Of a stretch of DNA of 64,000 nucleotides, positions 1 to 8,422 are shown in pieces (position 1 is the first letter of the stretch; each line of letters begins with the position of its first letter). Both the position numbers and the translations under genes were made by a program. Origin of the DNA: Agromyces sp. Leaf222 (GTDB lineage Bacteria > Actinomycetota > Actinomycetes > Actinomycetales > Microbacteriaceae); the NCBI RefSeq assembly GCF_001421565.1, contig NZ_LMKQ01000001.1, forward strand, positions 307,277 through 371,276, written 5' to 3'. The notes beneath the pieces were generated by a model. That model saw only the letters and a program-made list of their open reading frames with translations, searched no databases and was not told where the DNA came from.

Positions 1-1110
1 CCGTTGCGGTACCACTGGTACTTCACGGTGGTGCCGCCGGGCGAGACGGTGCCGACGGTGACGGTGAGCTTCGAGCCCGCACGCTGCGTGCCGGAGAGCT
101 TCGGCGAGAACGAGATCGTGCCGGCAGCGATCCTGGCGGTGCCGCCGGCGTTCTTCGCGAGGGTCGTGTACCCGCTCTTCTTGCCGGTCACGGTGACGGT
201 CATCGAGTTGCCGAGATCCGAGGCGGTCAGCACGTAGGTCGATTTCGTCGCGCCGGTGATCGCGACGCCGGCGCGCTTCCACTGGTACGTGAGTGCGACG
301 CCGGAGGGTGCCCAGGTTCCGGGAACCGCGGTGAGGGTCTTTCCGACGGTGCGGGTTCCGCTGATCGTCGGGGTCGGGCCGCTCAGGGTTCCGGCGGCGA
401 CCAATGCCGTTCCCGCAGAGGTCTTCGCAGCGCTCGCGAAGCCGGCCTTCTTGCCGGTCACGGTCACGCTGATCGACTTGCCGAGGTCGGAAGCGGTCAG
501 CACGTACGTCGACTTCGTCGCGCCGGTGACGACGACGCCGGCGCGCTTCCACTGGTACGAGAGCGTCACGCCGGAGGGGCTCCATGCGCCGGGAACGGCG
601 GTGAGCGTCTTGCCGACCGCACGGGTGCCCGACATGGTGGGGGCTGGTGCCGCGAGCGTTCCGTACGCGACGGCGATCGCCTTCGAGGTGAGCGACCTGG
701 TCGTGACCGCCGAAGCCTTGCCGGTGACGGTCACGCTCAGCGCGGTCTTCAGGTCGGTCGCGGTGATCGCGTAGGTCGACTTCGTCGCCCCGGTGATCGC
801 TGCGCCGTTGCGCTTCCACTGGTAGGTGAAGGCTGCGGCGGGCTTCCATACGCCGGGCACGGCGGTGACCGTGCGGCCGACGGCGATCGTGCCCGAGATC
901 GTCGGGACGGGGGCCGTGAAGGTGCCGACGGCGACCGCGACGGTGGCGGCCGATGACCGCGTGACGCCGGTGTAGCCGGCGAGGGTCCCGGTGACCGTGA
1001 CGGTGAGCTTCGCGCCGAGGTCGGTGGAGGTCGGCGTGTAGCTCGACTTCGTCGCGCCGGCGATGACGGTCGTGCCGCGCTTCCACACGTACGAGTAGGC
1101 GGCGCCGGGC
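1..1110. repeat. Tandem ~270-bp coding repeats (Ig-like modules)
   Basis: Matching segments, for example the stretch around GTCGACTTCGTCGCGCC, recur near 240, 510, 780 and 1045, a period of about 264-270 bp. Each encodes one Ig-like module of the partial surface protein. The two copies covering 240-780 are the most alike, which suggests recent duplication or ongoing homogenisation. Confidence 0.7.
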
Positions 1111-2453
1111 GTCCATCCCGGAGTCACGGTCAGCGGCGAGCCGACCTTGACGGCGCCGGCGATGACCGGCGTCGAGGTGACGAGCGTGCCGGCGATGACC
1201 GCTGCGGTCGCTGCCGAGGTGCACGACTCGGTCGTGTAGCCCGCGAGCGAACCCGTGGCGCGCACCGAGAGCTTCTTGCCGAGATCGGCGGCGGCCAGCG
1301 TGTAGGAGGTACCGGTCGCGCCCGGGATCTCGATACCGTCGCGCAGCCACGCGAAGCTCGGAACGATGGCCGGCGACCAGGCGCCGGCAGCGGCGGTCAG
1401 CGTCTGTCCGACCTTCGCCGTGCCGCCGATCGTGGGGGTCGCCGCGGTGAGCGTCGCCGAGCCGATCGCACCGGTGGCAGCCGAGACCACGGTGACCGGG
1501 GCGAAGCCCGCCTTGGTGATCGTCGCGGACACCGTGAAGGTCGCGTCGACGTCGTCGACGGCGATGACGTGGCTGTCACCGACGGCGCCGACGAGGGCTT
1601 CGCCGTTGCGCGACCACTGCCAGGAGATGGTCGCGTCTTCGGGCCATCCGCCGACCGTCGCGGTCAGCGTCGAGCCGAACCGTGCCTCGCCGGCGATCGC
1701 GGGGTTCGCGCCGGGTGCGAATGCCTGCAGCACGGGGCCGACCGCCTCCGACGTCGCGCTCGCGTCGGCCCAGCCATCGCGGGTGGCGAGCACCTCGACC
1801 GAGAGGGTCGCGTTCGCGTCCTCGAGCGTCGCCGTGTAGGTCTCGCCCGTGGCATCCGTGATCGGAGTGCCGTCGCGCAGCCACTGGTGCGTGAACGAGA
1901 GCTCGGAGACGCTCCAGGTGCCGGGGTCTGCCGTGAGCAGCGAGCCGACGAGGGCGTCGCCCGACACGGAGGGCGTGCTCAGGGAGGTGACGGCTGCGGG
2001 CAGCAACGCGAGGTCGACGGCGGATGCCGTGGCGCCACCGGTCACGACGATGCCGTTAGCGGCGCTGCCGTCGACGACCTCGGGCTGGGCGGCGAGCGAG
2101 GGCGCCCACGTACGCAGCGTGTCGAACGGCGCCTCGCAGGCTTCGGCGCTGATCGCGTAGGTGCCGTCGGCGAGGTCGAGGATCGCGTACGCGCCGGCGG
2201 TATCGGTGCGCACCTCGCCGTCGATGGCGACCGGGCTCCAGGCGCCGCCCTCGAGGACCTCGGCATTGAGGCACATGCCGGTCGCAGGGGCACCGGAGGG
2301 ATCGGTGACGACGCCCGCGATCGAGGTGACGGAGGTGGTGGTCTCGCCTTCATCGGCGAAGGCGGGCATGCTCGGCACGAGCGTCGCGATGACGAGTGCG
2401 GTGGTGGCGGTCGCGACGAGCGATCGCCCCCGAGCGCGGGTGAAAGCGGACAA
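1..2453 (-). CDS. Secreted surface protein with tandem Ig-like repeats (partial, C-terminus outside window)
   Basis: About 817 codons are visible and the gene runs off the left edge without a stop. The TTG start at 2453 is chosen because GGAG lies 4 nt upstream and it opens a good signal peptide: basic RARGR, a hydrophobic core at residues 12-26, and AFA/DE cleavage after residue 33. Next comes a carboxypeptidase-regulatory/Cna-B-like domain at about residues 45-110 (GVVTDPSG, GAYAILDLADGTYAI). Then follow tandem Ig-like repeats of about 90 residues, seven complete and one cut by the edge, sharing YQWKR, GATKSTY and DLG..L.VTVTG. Such proteins are exported adhesin or wall proteins in Microbacteriaceae; the ligand is unknown. 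The start codon is less certain than the frame. Confidence 0.85.
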   Translation of the reverse strand, partial: MSAFTRARGRSLVATATTALVIATLVPSMPAFADEGETTTSVTSIAGVVTDPSGAPATGMCLNAEVLEGGAWSPVAIDGEVRTDTAGAYAILDLADGTYAISAEACEAPFDTLRTWAPSLAAQPEVVDGSAANGIVVTGGATASAVDLALLPAAVTSLSTPSVSGDALVGSLLTADPGTWSVSELSFTHQWLRDGTPITDATGETYTATLEDANATLSVEVLATRDGWADASATSEAVGPVLQAFAPGANPAIAGEARFGSTLTATVGGWPEDATISWQWSRNGEALVGAVGDSHVIAVDDVDATFTVSATITKAGFAPVTVVSAATGAIGSATLTAATPTIGGTAKVGQTLTAAAGAWSPAIVPSFAWLRDGIEIPGATGTSYTLAAADLGKKLSVRATGSLAGYTTESCTSAATAAVIAGTLVTSTPVIAGAVKVGSPLTVTPGWTPGAAYSYVWKRGTTVIAGATKSSYTPTSTDLGAKLTVTVTGTLAGYTGVTRSSAATVAVAVGTFTAPVPTISGTIAVGRTVTAVPGVWKPAAAFTYQWKRNGAAITGATKSTYAITATDLKTALSVTVTGKASAVTTRSLTSKAIAVAYGTLAAPAPTMSGTRAVGKTLTAVPGAWSPSGVTLSYQWKRAGVVVTGATKSTYVLTASDLGKSISVTVTGKKAGFASAAKTSAGTALVAAGTLSGPTPTISGTRTVGKTLTAVPGTWAPSGVALTYQWKRAGVAITGATKSTYVLTASDLGNSMTVTVTGKKSGYTTLAKNAGGTARIAAGTISFSPKLSGTQRAGSKLTVTVGTVSPGGTTVKYQWYRN

Positions 2454-2640
2454 GAAGCTCCGTTCGGGGGAGTGAGGGTCGGTAGAGCATATTTGCCCGG
2501 TGGGGAATGGCGATCCGCGGATTCCACAATCCCCCTCGTATTGGGGGAGCGGCGCCCTTGCATCCCGCCCGCCACGCGTTGACGCTGCGAGTGCGCCATG
2601 AGACCGGCCCCGCGGCATCCGCTCGGTCGGCGGGCACGCA

Positions 2641-2646
2641 TAGGGT
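2641..2646 (+). promoter_or_regulatory. -10 box TAGGGT, possible leaderless start
   Basis: TAGGGT lies 7 nt before the ATG at 2654, so transcription would begin at or next to the start codon. GGTGGA in the same stretch could also serve as a weak ribosome site. Confidence 0.4.
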
Positions 2647-2653
2647 GGAACGC

Positions 2654-4672
2654 ATGACCGACGTCTCGCTCACATCCGGCATCGTGCACGACGAACTCGA
2701 CGATGCGGTGCGACCGCAAGACGACCTGTTCCGCCATGTCAACGGCAAGTGGATCTCGCGCACCGAGATCCCCGCCGACAAGGCGCGGTACGGCTCGTTC
2801 ATCGTGCTGCACGAAGAGGCCGAACAGGCGGTTCGCGAGATCATCCTCGAGTCGAAGCAGGCCGATGCCGGCACCGAGGCGCGCAAGGTCGGCGACCTGT
2901 TCTCGAGCTTCGTCAACGAGGAGCGCGCGAACCTGCTGGGCGCGACGCCCATCGCGGGCCAGCTCGGCGAGGTGTCGCTCGTGAGCTCGGTGCCGAGCTT
3001 CCTCGAGACGCTCGGCCGCCTCGAGCGCCAGGGCGTCTCCGGCCTCGTGCAGCTGTTCGTCGACAACGACCCCGGCGATCCCGAGCGCTACCTCGCGTTC
3101 GTCGAGCAGGGTGGCATCGGCCTGCCAGACGAGAGCTACTTCCGCGAAGAGCGCTTCGCACCGATCCGCGAGGCCTACCGCGCCCTGCTCGAGCGCATGT
3201 TCGCGCTCGCGCGGCTCGACGACCCGGCGGTCCGCGCCCAGCGCGTGTTCGACCTCGAGACCGAGATCGCGGCCGCGCACTGGAACAACGTCGAGACCCG
3301 CGACAGCCACAAGACGTACAACCTCGTCACCTGGGCGGATGCCGCGGATGCCGCGGCCGGCACCTCCACGGTGTTCGACCTCGCCGTGTGGCGCGACGCC
3401 ATGGGCGTGCCAGAGGGCGCGTTCGACGAGATCGTGCTGCGCGAGCCGTCGTTCGTCGAGGCGCTCGGAACGATCGTCACCGAAGACCGCCTGCCGGCGC
3501 TGAAGGACTGGCTGGCGTGGCAGGTCATCCGCGCGAACGCCGCCTACCTCTCCGACGACTTCGTCGAGGCGAACTTCGACTTCTACGGCCGCACGCTGAG
3601 CGGCACCCCGCAGATCCGCGAGCGGTGGAAGCGCGGCGTCTCGCTCGTCGAGGGCGCCATGGGCGAGGCCGTCGGCCGCATCTACGTCGAGCGGCACTTC
3701 CCGTCCACGGCGAAGGCCGCCATGGACGAGCTCGTCGCCAATCTCATCGAGGCCTATCGCCAGTCCATCGACGCGCTCGAGTGGATGGGCGAGCAGACCC
3801 GCGCCAAGGCGCTCGACAAGCTCGAGAAGTTCACGCCGAAGATCGGCTTCCCGGTGAAGTGGCGCGACTACTCCTCGCTCGAGATCGTCGGCGACGACCT
3901 CGTCGCCAACGTGCGCGCCACGGCCGAGTACACGTTCCTGCGCGAGATCGGCAAGCTCGGCAAGCCGATCGACCGCGACGAGTGGTTCATGACCCCGCAG
4001 ACCATCAACGCCTACTACAACCCCGGGTTCAACGAAATCGTGTTCCCCGCAGCGATCCTGCAGTTCCCCTTCTTCGACGAGGGTCGGGATGCCGCGGCGA
4101 ACTACGGTGCGATCGGCGCCGTCATCGGCCACGAGATCGGGCACGGCTTCGACGACCAGGGTTCGAAGTACGACGGCGACGGCCGCCTCACCGACTGGTG
4201 GACCGAGGCCGACCGCGATGCGTTCGAGGAGCGCACGAAGGCCCTCATCGCGCAGTACGACGCGCTCGTGCCGGCGCAGCTCGTCGGCGACGGCGCGTCC
4301 GATGGCTCCGGCGAGGCCGAGGTGTCCGAGCAGCATGTGAACGGCGCCCTCACGATCGGCGAGAACATCGGCGACCTCGGTGGCCTCGCAATCGCCTGGA
4401 GGGCCTACGTCATCTCGCTCGACGGCGCCGAGCCGCCCGTCATCGACGGGCTCACCGGCGTGCAGCGCTTCTTCCTGTCGTGGGCGCAGGCCTGGCAGCA
4501 GAAGGGCCGCGACGCCGAGGTGATCCGCCTGCTCGCGATCGATCCGCACTCGCCGAACGAGTTCCGCTGCAACCAGATCGTGCGCAACATCGACGAGTTC
4601 TACACTGGGTTCGGAGTGACCCCCGATGACACGCTCTGGCTCGACCCGGCCGACCGCGTGACCATCTGGTAG
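2654..4672 (+). CDS. M13 family zinc metallopeptidase (neprilysin/PepO type)
   Basis: A 672-residue zinc endopeptidase of the M13 family, a typical length for bacterial PepO-like enzymes. The zinc site HEIGH is at residues 493-497, followed by the third-ligand motif ENIGD at about 570. The C-terminal block FRCNQIVRNIDEFY is also a family hallmark. There is no signal peptide or N-terminal membrane helix, so it is probably a cytoplasmic oligopeptidase, unlike the membrane-bound eukaryotic relatives. The ATG at 2654 is chosen because the conserved DDLFRHVNGKW segment begins about 20 residues later and a -10-like box sits just upstream; the frame is open further upstream but without family similarity. 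It is divergent from the surface-protein gene. Confidence 0.93.
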   Translation: MTDVSLTSGIVHDELDDAVRPQDDLFRHVNGKWISRTEIPADKARYGSFIVLHEEAEQAVREIILESKQADAGTEARKVGDLFSSFVNEERANLLGATPIAGQLGEVSLVSSVPSFLETLGRLERQGVSGLVQLFVDNDPGDPERYLAFVEQGGIGLPDESYFREERFAPIREAYRALLERMFALARLDDPAVRAQRVFDLETEIAAAHWNNVETRDSHKTYNLVTWADAADAAAGTSTVFDLAVWRDAMGVPEGAFDEIVLREPSFVEALGTIVTEDRLPALKDWLAWQVIRANAAYLSDDFVEANFDFYGRTLSGTPQIRERWKRGVSLVEGAMGEAVGRIYVERHFPSTAKAAMDELVANLIEAYRQSIDALEWMGEQTRAKALDKLEKFTPKIGFPVKWRDYSSLEIVGDDLVANVRATAEYTFLREIGKLGKPIDRDEWFMTPQTINAYYNPGFNEIVFPAAILQFPFFDEGRDAAANYGAIGAVIGHEIGHGFDDQGSKYDGDGRLTDWWTEADRDAFEERTKALIAQYDALVPAQLVGDGASDGSGEAEVSEQHVNGALTIGENIGDLGGLAIAWRAYVISLDGAEPPVIDGLTGVQRFFLSWAQAWQQKGRDAEVIRLLAIDPHSPNEFRCNQIVRNIDEFYTGFGVTPDDTLWLDPADRVTIW

Positions 4673-4719
4673 TCGGCCCGCCGAACCCCTACATCGACCC
4701 CCGTCCGACGCCCCCGCGC

Positions 4720-5685
4720 GTGCAGCCCGCCGTGGCCATGCACGCCGACCAACCCCAGAGAGACCGTGCAAGTGCCGTGGTGACGCCGTCGCAGGGATCC
4801 GAGCGAAGAGCGCGCCATTCGAACGTGCACCGGGGAAAGCACCGGGGCGTCGAGCCGTCCGAGACCTTCGCGCGCGGCTTCCAGGCGCTCAGCGACCTCG
4901 CGCTCGCCGGGGTGCAGGTGACGGCCCGCGCCACCGATCTCGCGACCGGCAAGGAGCTCTTCTCGGTCGACGACCACGTCGTCATGCCGACGGCCTCCAT
5001 CGGCAAGGTGCTGCTGCTCGTCGAGGTCGCGACCCGCCTCACGGGCACGAGCGCCGAGTCGTTCACGGTGCTCGACCGGGCGCCCCGCGATGCGGTCGGC
5101 GACTCCGGCATCTGGCAGCACCTGCAGTCGCCGTCGCTGCCGCTCGCCGACCTCGCGGCGATGATCGGCGCGACGAGCGACAACCTCGCCACCAACGTGC
5201 TGCTGCGCCACGTCGGCCTCGAGGCCGTGCGCGCACGCACCGAGGCGCTCGGCCTGACCCGCACCGCCCTGCTCGACCTCGTGCGAGACCACCGCGGCCC
5301 CGACGACGCTCCGCAGCTCTCGATCGGTTCCGCGAAAGAGCTCACCTGGCTCTTCGCGTCGCTCGCCCGCGGCGAGATCGTGAGCCCAGAGGTCTCGCAA
5401 CGCGTCATCGGATGGCTGTCGCTCAACTCCGACCTGTCGATGGTCGCGAGCGCGTTCGGCCTCGATCCGCTCGCCCACCGCACGCCCGATCACGGGGTGC
5501 TGCTCGTCAACAAGACCGGCACCGACGGCGGGGTGCGCAGCGAGGTGGGCGTATTGCGCGGGCCGCGTGCGAGCGTCTCGTACGCGGTCTCCACGTACTT
5601 CGCCGACACCGGGCTCTCGTCGCGCCTCGCGGTGCTCGACGGCATGCGCGCAGTCGGAATGGACCTGCTCGAGTACGTGCACTGA
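4720..5685 (+). CDS. Serine hydrolase, class A beta-lactamase-like
   Basis: A penicillin-recognising serine hydrolase fold. The nucleophile motif SIGK is at residues 93-96, an SDN motif is at about 153 and KTG at about 265, in the order and spacing of class A beta-lactamases. The class A glutamate of the omega loop is not obvious, and no signal peptide or lipobox is seen. An esterase, peptidase or non-classical lactamase role is therefore as likely as antibiotic hydrolysis. The start is uncertain: GTG at 4720, ATG at 4738 and later in-frame GTGs are possible, and the first 45 residues are low-complexity and poorly supported. It follows the M13 peptidase by 47 bp on the same strand. Confidence 0.85.
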   Translation: MQPAVAMHADQPQRDRASAVVTPSQGSERRARHSNVHRGKHRGVEPSETFARGFQALSDLALAGVQVTARATDLATGKELFSVDDHVVMPTASIGKVLLLVEVATRLTGTSAESFTVLDRAPRDAVGDSGIWQHLQSPSLPLADLAAMIGATSDNLATNVLLRHVGLEAVRARTEALGLTRTALLDLVRDHRGPDDAPQLSIGSAKELTWLFASLARGEIVSPEVSQRVIGWLSLNSDLSMVASAFGLDPLAHRTPDHGVLLVNKTGTDGGVRSEVGVLRGPRASVSYAVSTYFADTGLSSRLAVLDGMRAVGMDLLEYVH

Positions 5686-5711
5686 CGCTCGACCGGCGGG
5701 ACCGGTCGGCT

Positions 5712-5741
5712 GGTCTCGATACGCTTCGCTACTCGACCGGC
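5712..5741. repeat. Dispersed 30-bp repeat (GGTCTCGATACG...CTCGACCGGC)
   Basis: One copy of the repeat found also near 59236-59319, 62974-63043 and 63436-63549. Read on the minus strand it encodes Pro-Val-Glu-stop and forms the end of the alpha/beta hydrolase gene. It lies between two convergent genes. Confidence 0.85.
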
Positions 5742-6580
5742 TGGGGCGAGGCCGGCGGGGGCTCGACCGGCGGCGGGGGCGAGGCGGGCGCGGCCAAGGA
5801 CCTGATGCCGTCGAGCACGGCGGCCGCCGCCTCCGGCGTGCGCAGGATCATGAAGTGCCCGGCGGTGTCGACCTGCACGTTCGTGGCGCCGGCGAGCACG
5901 CTGCCCTCGGGCACGTGCGGGTCGAAGACGCCGAAGACCGACACGATGCGCGCGTTGACGGATGCCGCGCCGCCCAGCAGCACGATCGTCTCGTCGTCGG
6001 GGCGGAGCGCCCGCATCGTGCGGTTCACGAACATCCGGGCGTAGCGGGAGCCGGCGAACGGCGTGCAGATCGCGACGACGCCGAGCACGCCGACATCGGG
6101 CACCCGTGCAGGCGGCGCACCCGGGTCGAGGGTGCCGGCCGCGGCATCCGTTCGCCCTGGAGACGCGGACGACGCTGCGCCGGCCGCCTGGTCCATGAGC
6201 ACGTGCTTGCCGACGAGCCCGCCCTTGCTGTGCGCCACGAGGACGCGCCCGGCGCGCGGCGTCGGCTCGGCCGCGAGGGCCGCGACCGCGCGCGCGGCGG
6301 TCGCGGCGATCGGCAGGCGGTTCATGCTGAGCCCGCGCACGACGCGCACGCGGTGCCCGGCGGCGTTGAGCGCGTTGCCGAGTGGGCGCAGGAAGGTCCA
6401 GTGCTCGTAGACGCCGGGCAGCAGCACGACCTCGGGCAGCGCCTCGTCGCCGCTGCGCCACTTTCGCGAGCGGCGGTTGCCGCCGAGCAGGGCGAGCTGC
6501 CGCCAGCCGGCGTACATCTCGTCGAGCAGGGTCCACTTCACCATGGTGAGGAGCGAGTGACGCCTGCTCGTCGTCGACAT
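5729..6580 (-). CDS. Alpha/beta hydrolase (lipase/esterase-like)
   Basis: A 283-residue alpha/beta-hydrolase-fold protein. It has an early LLPGVYEHW oxyanion-side strand and a nucleophile elbow AHSKGG (GxSxG type with A for the first G). A late TAGHF motif likely holds the catalytic histidine. No export signal is seen, so it is probably a cytoplasmic or peripheral lipase or esterase of unknown substrate. The ATG at 6580 overlaps the TGA of the upstream NUDIX gene (TGATG), which indicates translational coupling. The C-terminal tail is a Pro-rich stretch ending in PVE, the last residues and the stop codon coming from the dispersed 30-bp repeat. Confidence 0.85.
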   Translation of the reverse strand: MSTTSRRHSLLTMVKWTLLDEMYAGWRQLALLGGNRRSRKWRSGDEALPEVVLLPGVYEHWTFLRPLGNALNAAGHRVRVVRGLSMNRLPIAATAARAVAALAAEPTPRAGRVLVAHSKGGLVGKHVLMDQAAGAASSASPGRTDAAAGTLDPGAPPARVPDVGVLGVVAICTPFAGSRYARMFVNRTMRALRPDDETIVLLGGAASVNARIVSVFGVFDPHVPEGSVLAGATNVQVDTAGHFMILRTPEAAAAVLDGIRSLAAPASPPPPVEPPPASPQPVE

Positions 6581-6984
6581 CAGTCGATGACCCCGGATGC
6601 CGCGAGTCGCCGCAGCACGTCGGCTCCGGCCGGCGGACAGTGGTCGAGATCGGCGGTCGTCACCCAGTGCAGGGCGCCGACCTCTGCGGATGCGGCGGGC
6701 GCGGCATCCGTCTCGGCGTGGAACACGCGCATGCGCACGAGGCGGCCGTCGGGTTCGCCGTGCGCCTGGGTCACGACCTCGAAGAGCTCGTGGAGGCCGT
6801 CGGGGTCGAGCACGAGCGCGACCTCCTCGAAGGCCTCGCGGGCGGCGGCCTGCGCCGGCGTCTCGCCTGGATCGATCTTGCCGCCGGGCATGTAGAACAC
6901 GTCTCGGTCGCGGGCGGTGACCATGAGCACCCGGCGGTCGCGCACGAGCGCGATCGCGGCGACGAGGAGGTCTGGCAGCGTCAT
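6580..6984 (-). CDS. NUDIX hydrolase
   Basis: A 134-residue protein, the usual size of a single NUDIX domain, that hydrolyses a nucleoside diphosphate linked to another moiety. The NUDIX box starts GGKIDPGETPAQAAAREAFEE and continues VAL, so the near-invariant glycine after the EE pair is alanine. The catalytic glutamates are intact. The ATG at 6984 follows a TAGGCT box by 7 nt, suggesting a leaderless transcript. It is divergent from the alpha-hydroxy-acid oxidase gene and heads a two-gene operon with the alpha/beta hydrolase. Confidence 0.92.
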   Translation of the reverse strand: MTLPDLLVAAIALVRDRRVLMVTARDRDVFYMPGGKIDPGETPAQAAAREAFEEVALVLDPDGLHELFEVVTQAHGEPDGRLVRMRVFHAETDAAPAASAEVGALHWVTTADLDHCPPAGADVLRRLAASGVID

Positions 6985-6991
6985 CCGCTCC

Positions 6992-6997
6992 AGCCTA
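6992..6997 (-). promoter_or_regulatory. -10 box TAGGCT for the NUDIX-hydrolase operon
   Basis: On the minus strand TAGGCT is followed by 7 nt and then the NUDIX ATG, the spacing expected if the mRNA starts at the start codon. Confidence 0.45.
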
Positions 6998-7022
6998 GGT
7001 CTCGTCGGCCGCCGCCGGCCGT

Positions 7023-7028
7023 TACGCT
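7023..7028 (+). promoter_or_regulatory. -10 box TACGCT for alpha-hydroxy-acid oxidase
   Basis: TACGCT lies 31 nt upstream of the ATG at 7060. The short leader contains GAGGGAG, a clear ribosome site. Confidence 0.4.
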
Positions 7029-7059
7029 GACGGAACCGCCGACGCGAGGGAGCGAATCG

Positions 7060-8400
7060 ATGAGCGAGATCGACGACCGGGGATTCGGGCGGGCGACGCA
7101 GTCCGAGGTGTATCGCGCGGGCCTGTCGGGGACGCATCCGAAGGTGCCGGTCGACGTGGTCGCGCTCGAGCGTGCGGCGCAGCGCACCCTGTCGAAGGAG
7201 GCGTTCGCCTACCTCGCCGGCGGCGCAGGAGCCGAGTCGACGATGGCCGCCAATCGCGCCGCGTTCGATCGGTGGCGCATCTGGCCGAGGGTGCTCCGCG
7301 ACGTGTCGAGGCGAGACCTCTCGATCGAGCTCTTCGGGCGTCGTCGTCCGACCCCGTTCGTGCTGTCGCCGATCGGCGTCGCCGAGATGGCGCACCCCGA
7401 GGCGGATGTCGCGGTCGGCCGCGCTGCGGCAACCCTGGGCGTGCCGTACGTGCTCTCGAACCAGGCCTCCCGGCCGATGGAGGAGGTCGCCGAGCAGATG
7501 GGCGACGCGTCGTTCTGGTTCCAGCTGTACTGGAGCAGGTCCGACGAGTTGAACGCGTCGTTCGTGCGCCGCGCCGAGGCGGCCGGCGCCGAGGCCATCG
7601 TCGTGACACTCGACACGTCGCTGCTCGGCTGGCGAACACGCGACCTCGATGTCGCCTACCTGCCGTTCACGCGCGGCCTCGGCATCGCGCAGTACACGAG
7701 CGACCCCGTGTTCGCCGACCTCGTGCGCGACCGCGTCGCGGCGAGCGGCGCGGCCGGCGGTGCGGCGGGCGGCGCGGCCGGCGGGGCGAGCGCACGGCCT
7801 CGGGTCACGCCGACCCTGCTCGCCTCGGCGCTCTCGATCGCGCGCTCGGGCTCGCGCACCAGGCTGGTCGACGGCGGGGTCGCCGATGCGCTGCGCTCGC
7901 CGCTGCCGCGCGCGGCGGTCGAGACCTTCCTCGACGTGTTCTCGGATCCGTCGCTCTCGTGGGACGACCTCGCCGACCTGCGCGAGTGGACGACGCTGCC
8001 GATCCTGCTGAAGGGCGTCATGCACCCGGCGGACGCGGCGAGGGCGCTCGATCTCGGCGTCGACGGCCTCATCGTCTCGAACCACGGCGGGCGGCAGGTC
8101 GACGGGGCCGTCGCCACCCTCGACGCGCTCCCCGGCGTGCTCGAACGGGTCGGCGGGCGGATCCCCGTGATCCTCGACAGCGGCGTGCGAGGCGGCGCGG
8201 ATGCGTTCAAGGCGCTCGCGCTCGGCGCCACGGCCGTCGGCATCGGCCGCCCCTACGCATACGGGCTCGCCGTCGCGGGCGCCGAAGGGGTGCGCGAGGT
8301 CGCGCGCAACCACATCGCCGAGCTCGACCTCACGATGGGTCTCGCGGGGCGCACCACGATCGACGCGATCGGCCGCGACGCGCTCGCGCCCGCGCCGTAG
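7060..8400 (+). CDS. Alpha-hydroxy-acid oxidizing protein (lactate 2-monooxygenase-like, FMN-dependent)
   Basis: A 446-residue FMN-dependent alpha-hydroxy-acid oxidase that oxidises a 2-hydroxy acid such as L-lactate. Visible family elements are AFAYLAGGAGAEST near the N-terminus, the FMN strand SPIGVAEMAHP, LLKGVMHPADA with the FMN-binding lysine, catalytic His342 in SNHGGRQVDG, and the phosphate-binding DSGVRGGADAFKALALGA. The N-terminal style (ATQSEVYRAG) and length fit the lactate 2-monooxygenase branch of Actinobacteria better than lactate dehydrogenase LldD; the product is not decided by sequence alone. Residues 228-242 form a Gly/Ala-rich insertion within the mobile loop. The start is set by GAGGGAG just upstream. 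Confidence 0.9.
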   Translation: MSEIDDRGFGRATQSEVYRAGLSGTHPKVPVDVVALERAAQRTLSKEAFAYLAGGAGAESTMAANRAAFDRWRIWPRVLRDVSRRDLSIELFGRRRPTPFVLSPIGVAEMAHPEADVAVGRAAATLGVPYVLSNQASRPMEEVAEQMGDASFWFQLYWSRSDELNASFVRRAEAAGAEAIVVTLDTSLLGWRTRDLDVAYLPFTRGLGIAQYTSDPVFADLVRDRVAASGAAGGAAGGAAGGASARPRVTPTLLASALSIARSGSRTRLVDGGVADALRSPLPRAAVETFLDVFSDPSLSWDDLADLREWTTLPILLKGVMHPADAARALDLGVDGLIVSNHGGRQVDGAVATLDALPGVLERVGGRIPVILDSGVRGGADAFKALALGATAVGIGRPYAYGLAVAGAEGVREVARNHIAELDLTMGLAGRTTIDAIGRDALAPAP

Positions 8401-8422
8401 AGGTCGGCGCGCGCTCGCCCGC

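Noticed and set aside
2042..4771. Long minus-strand frame across the M13 peptidase
   Set aside because: Its composition is that of an antisense frame (Val/Arg/Asp/Glu runs), while the plus strand holds the HEIGH and ENIGD motifs.
4720..5685. Antibiotic-resistance beta-lactamase
   Set aside because: SxxK, SDN and KTG are present, but there is no export signal and no clear omega-loop glutamate, so a resistance call is not supported.
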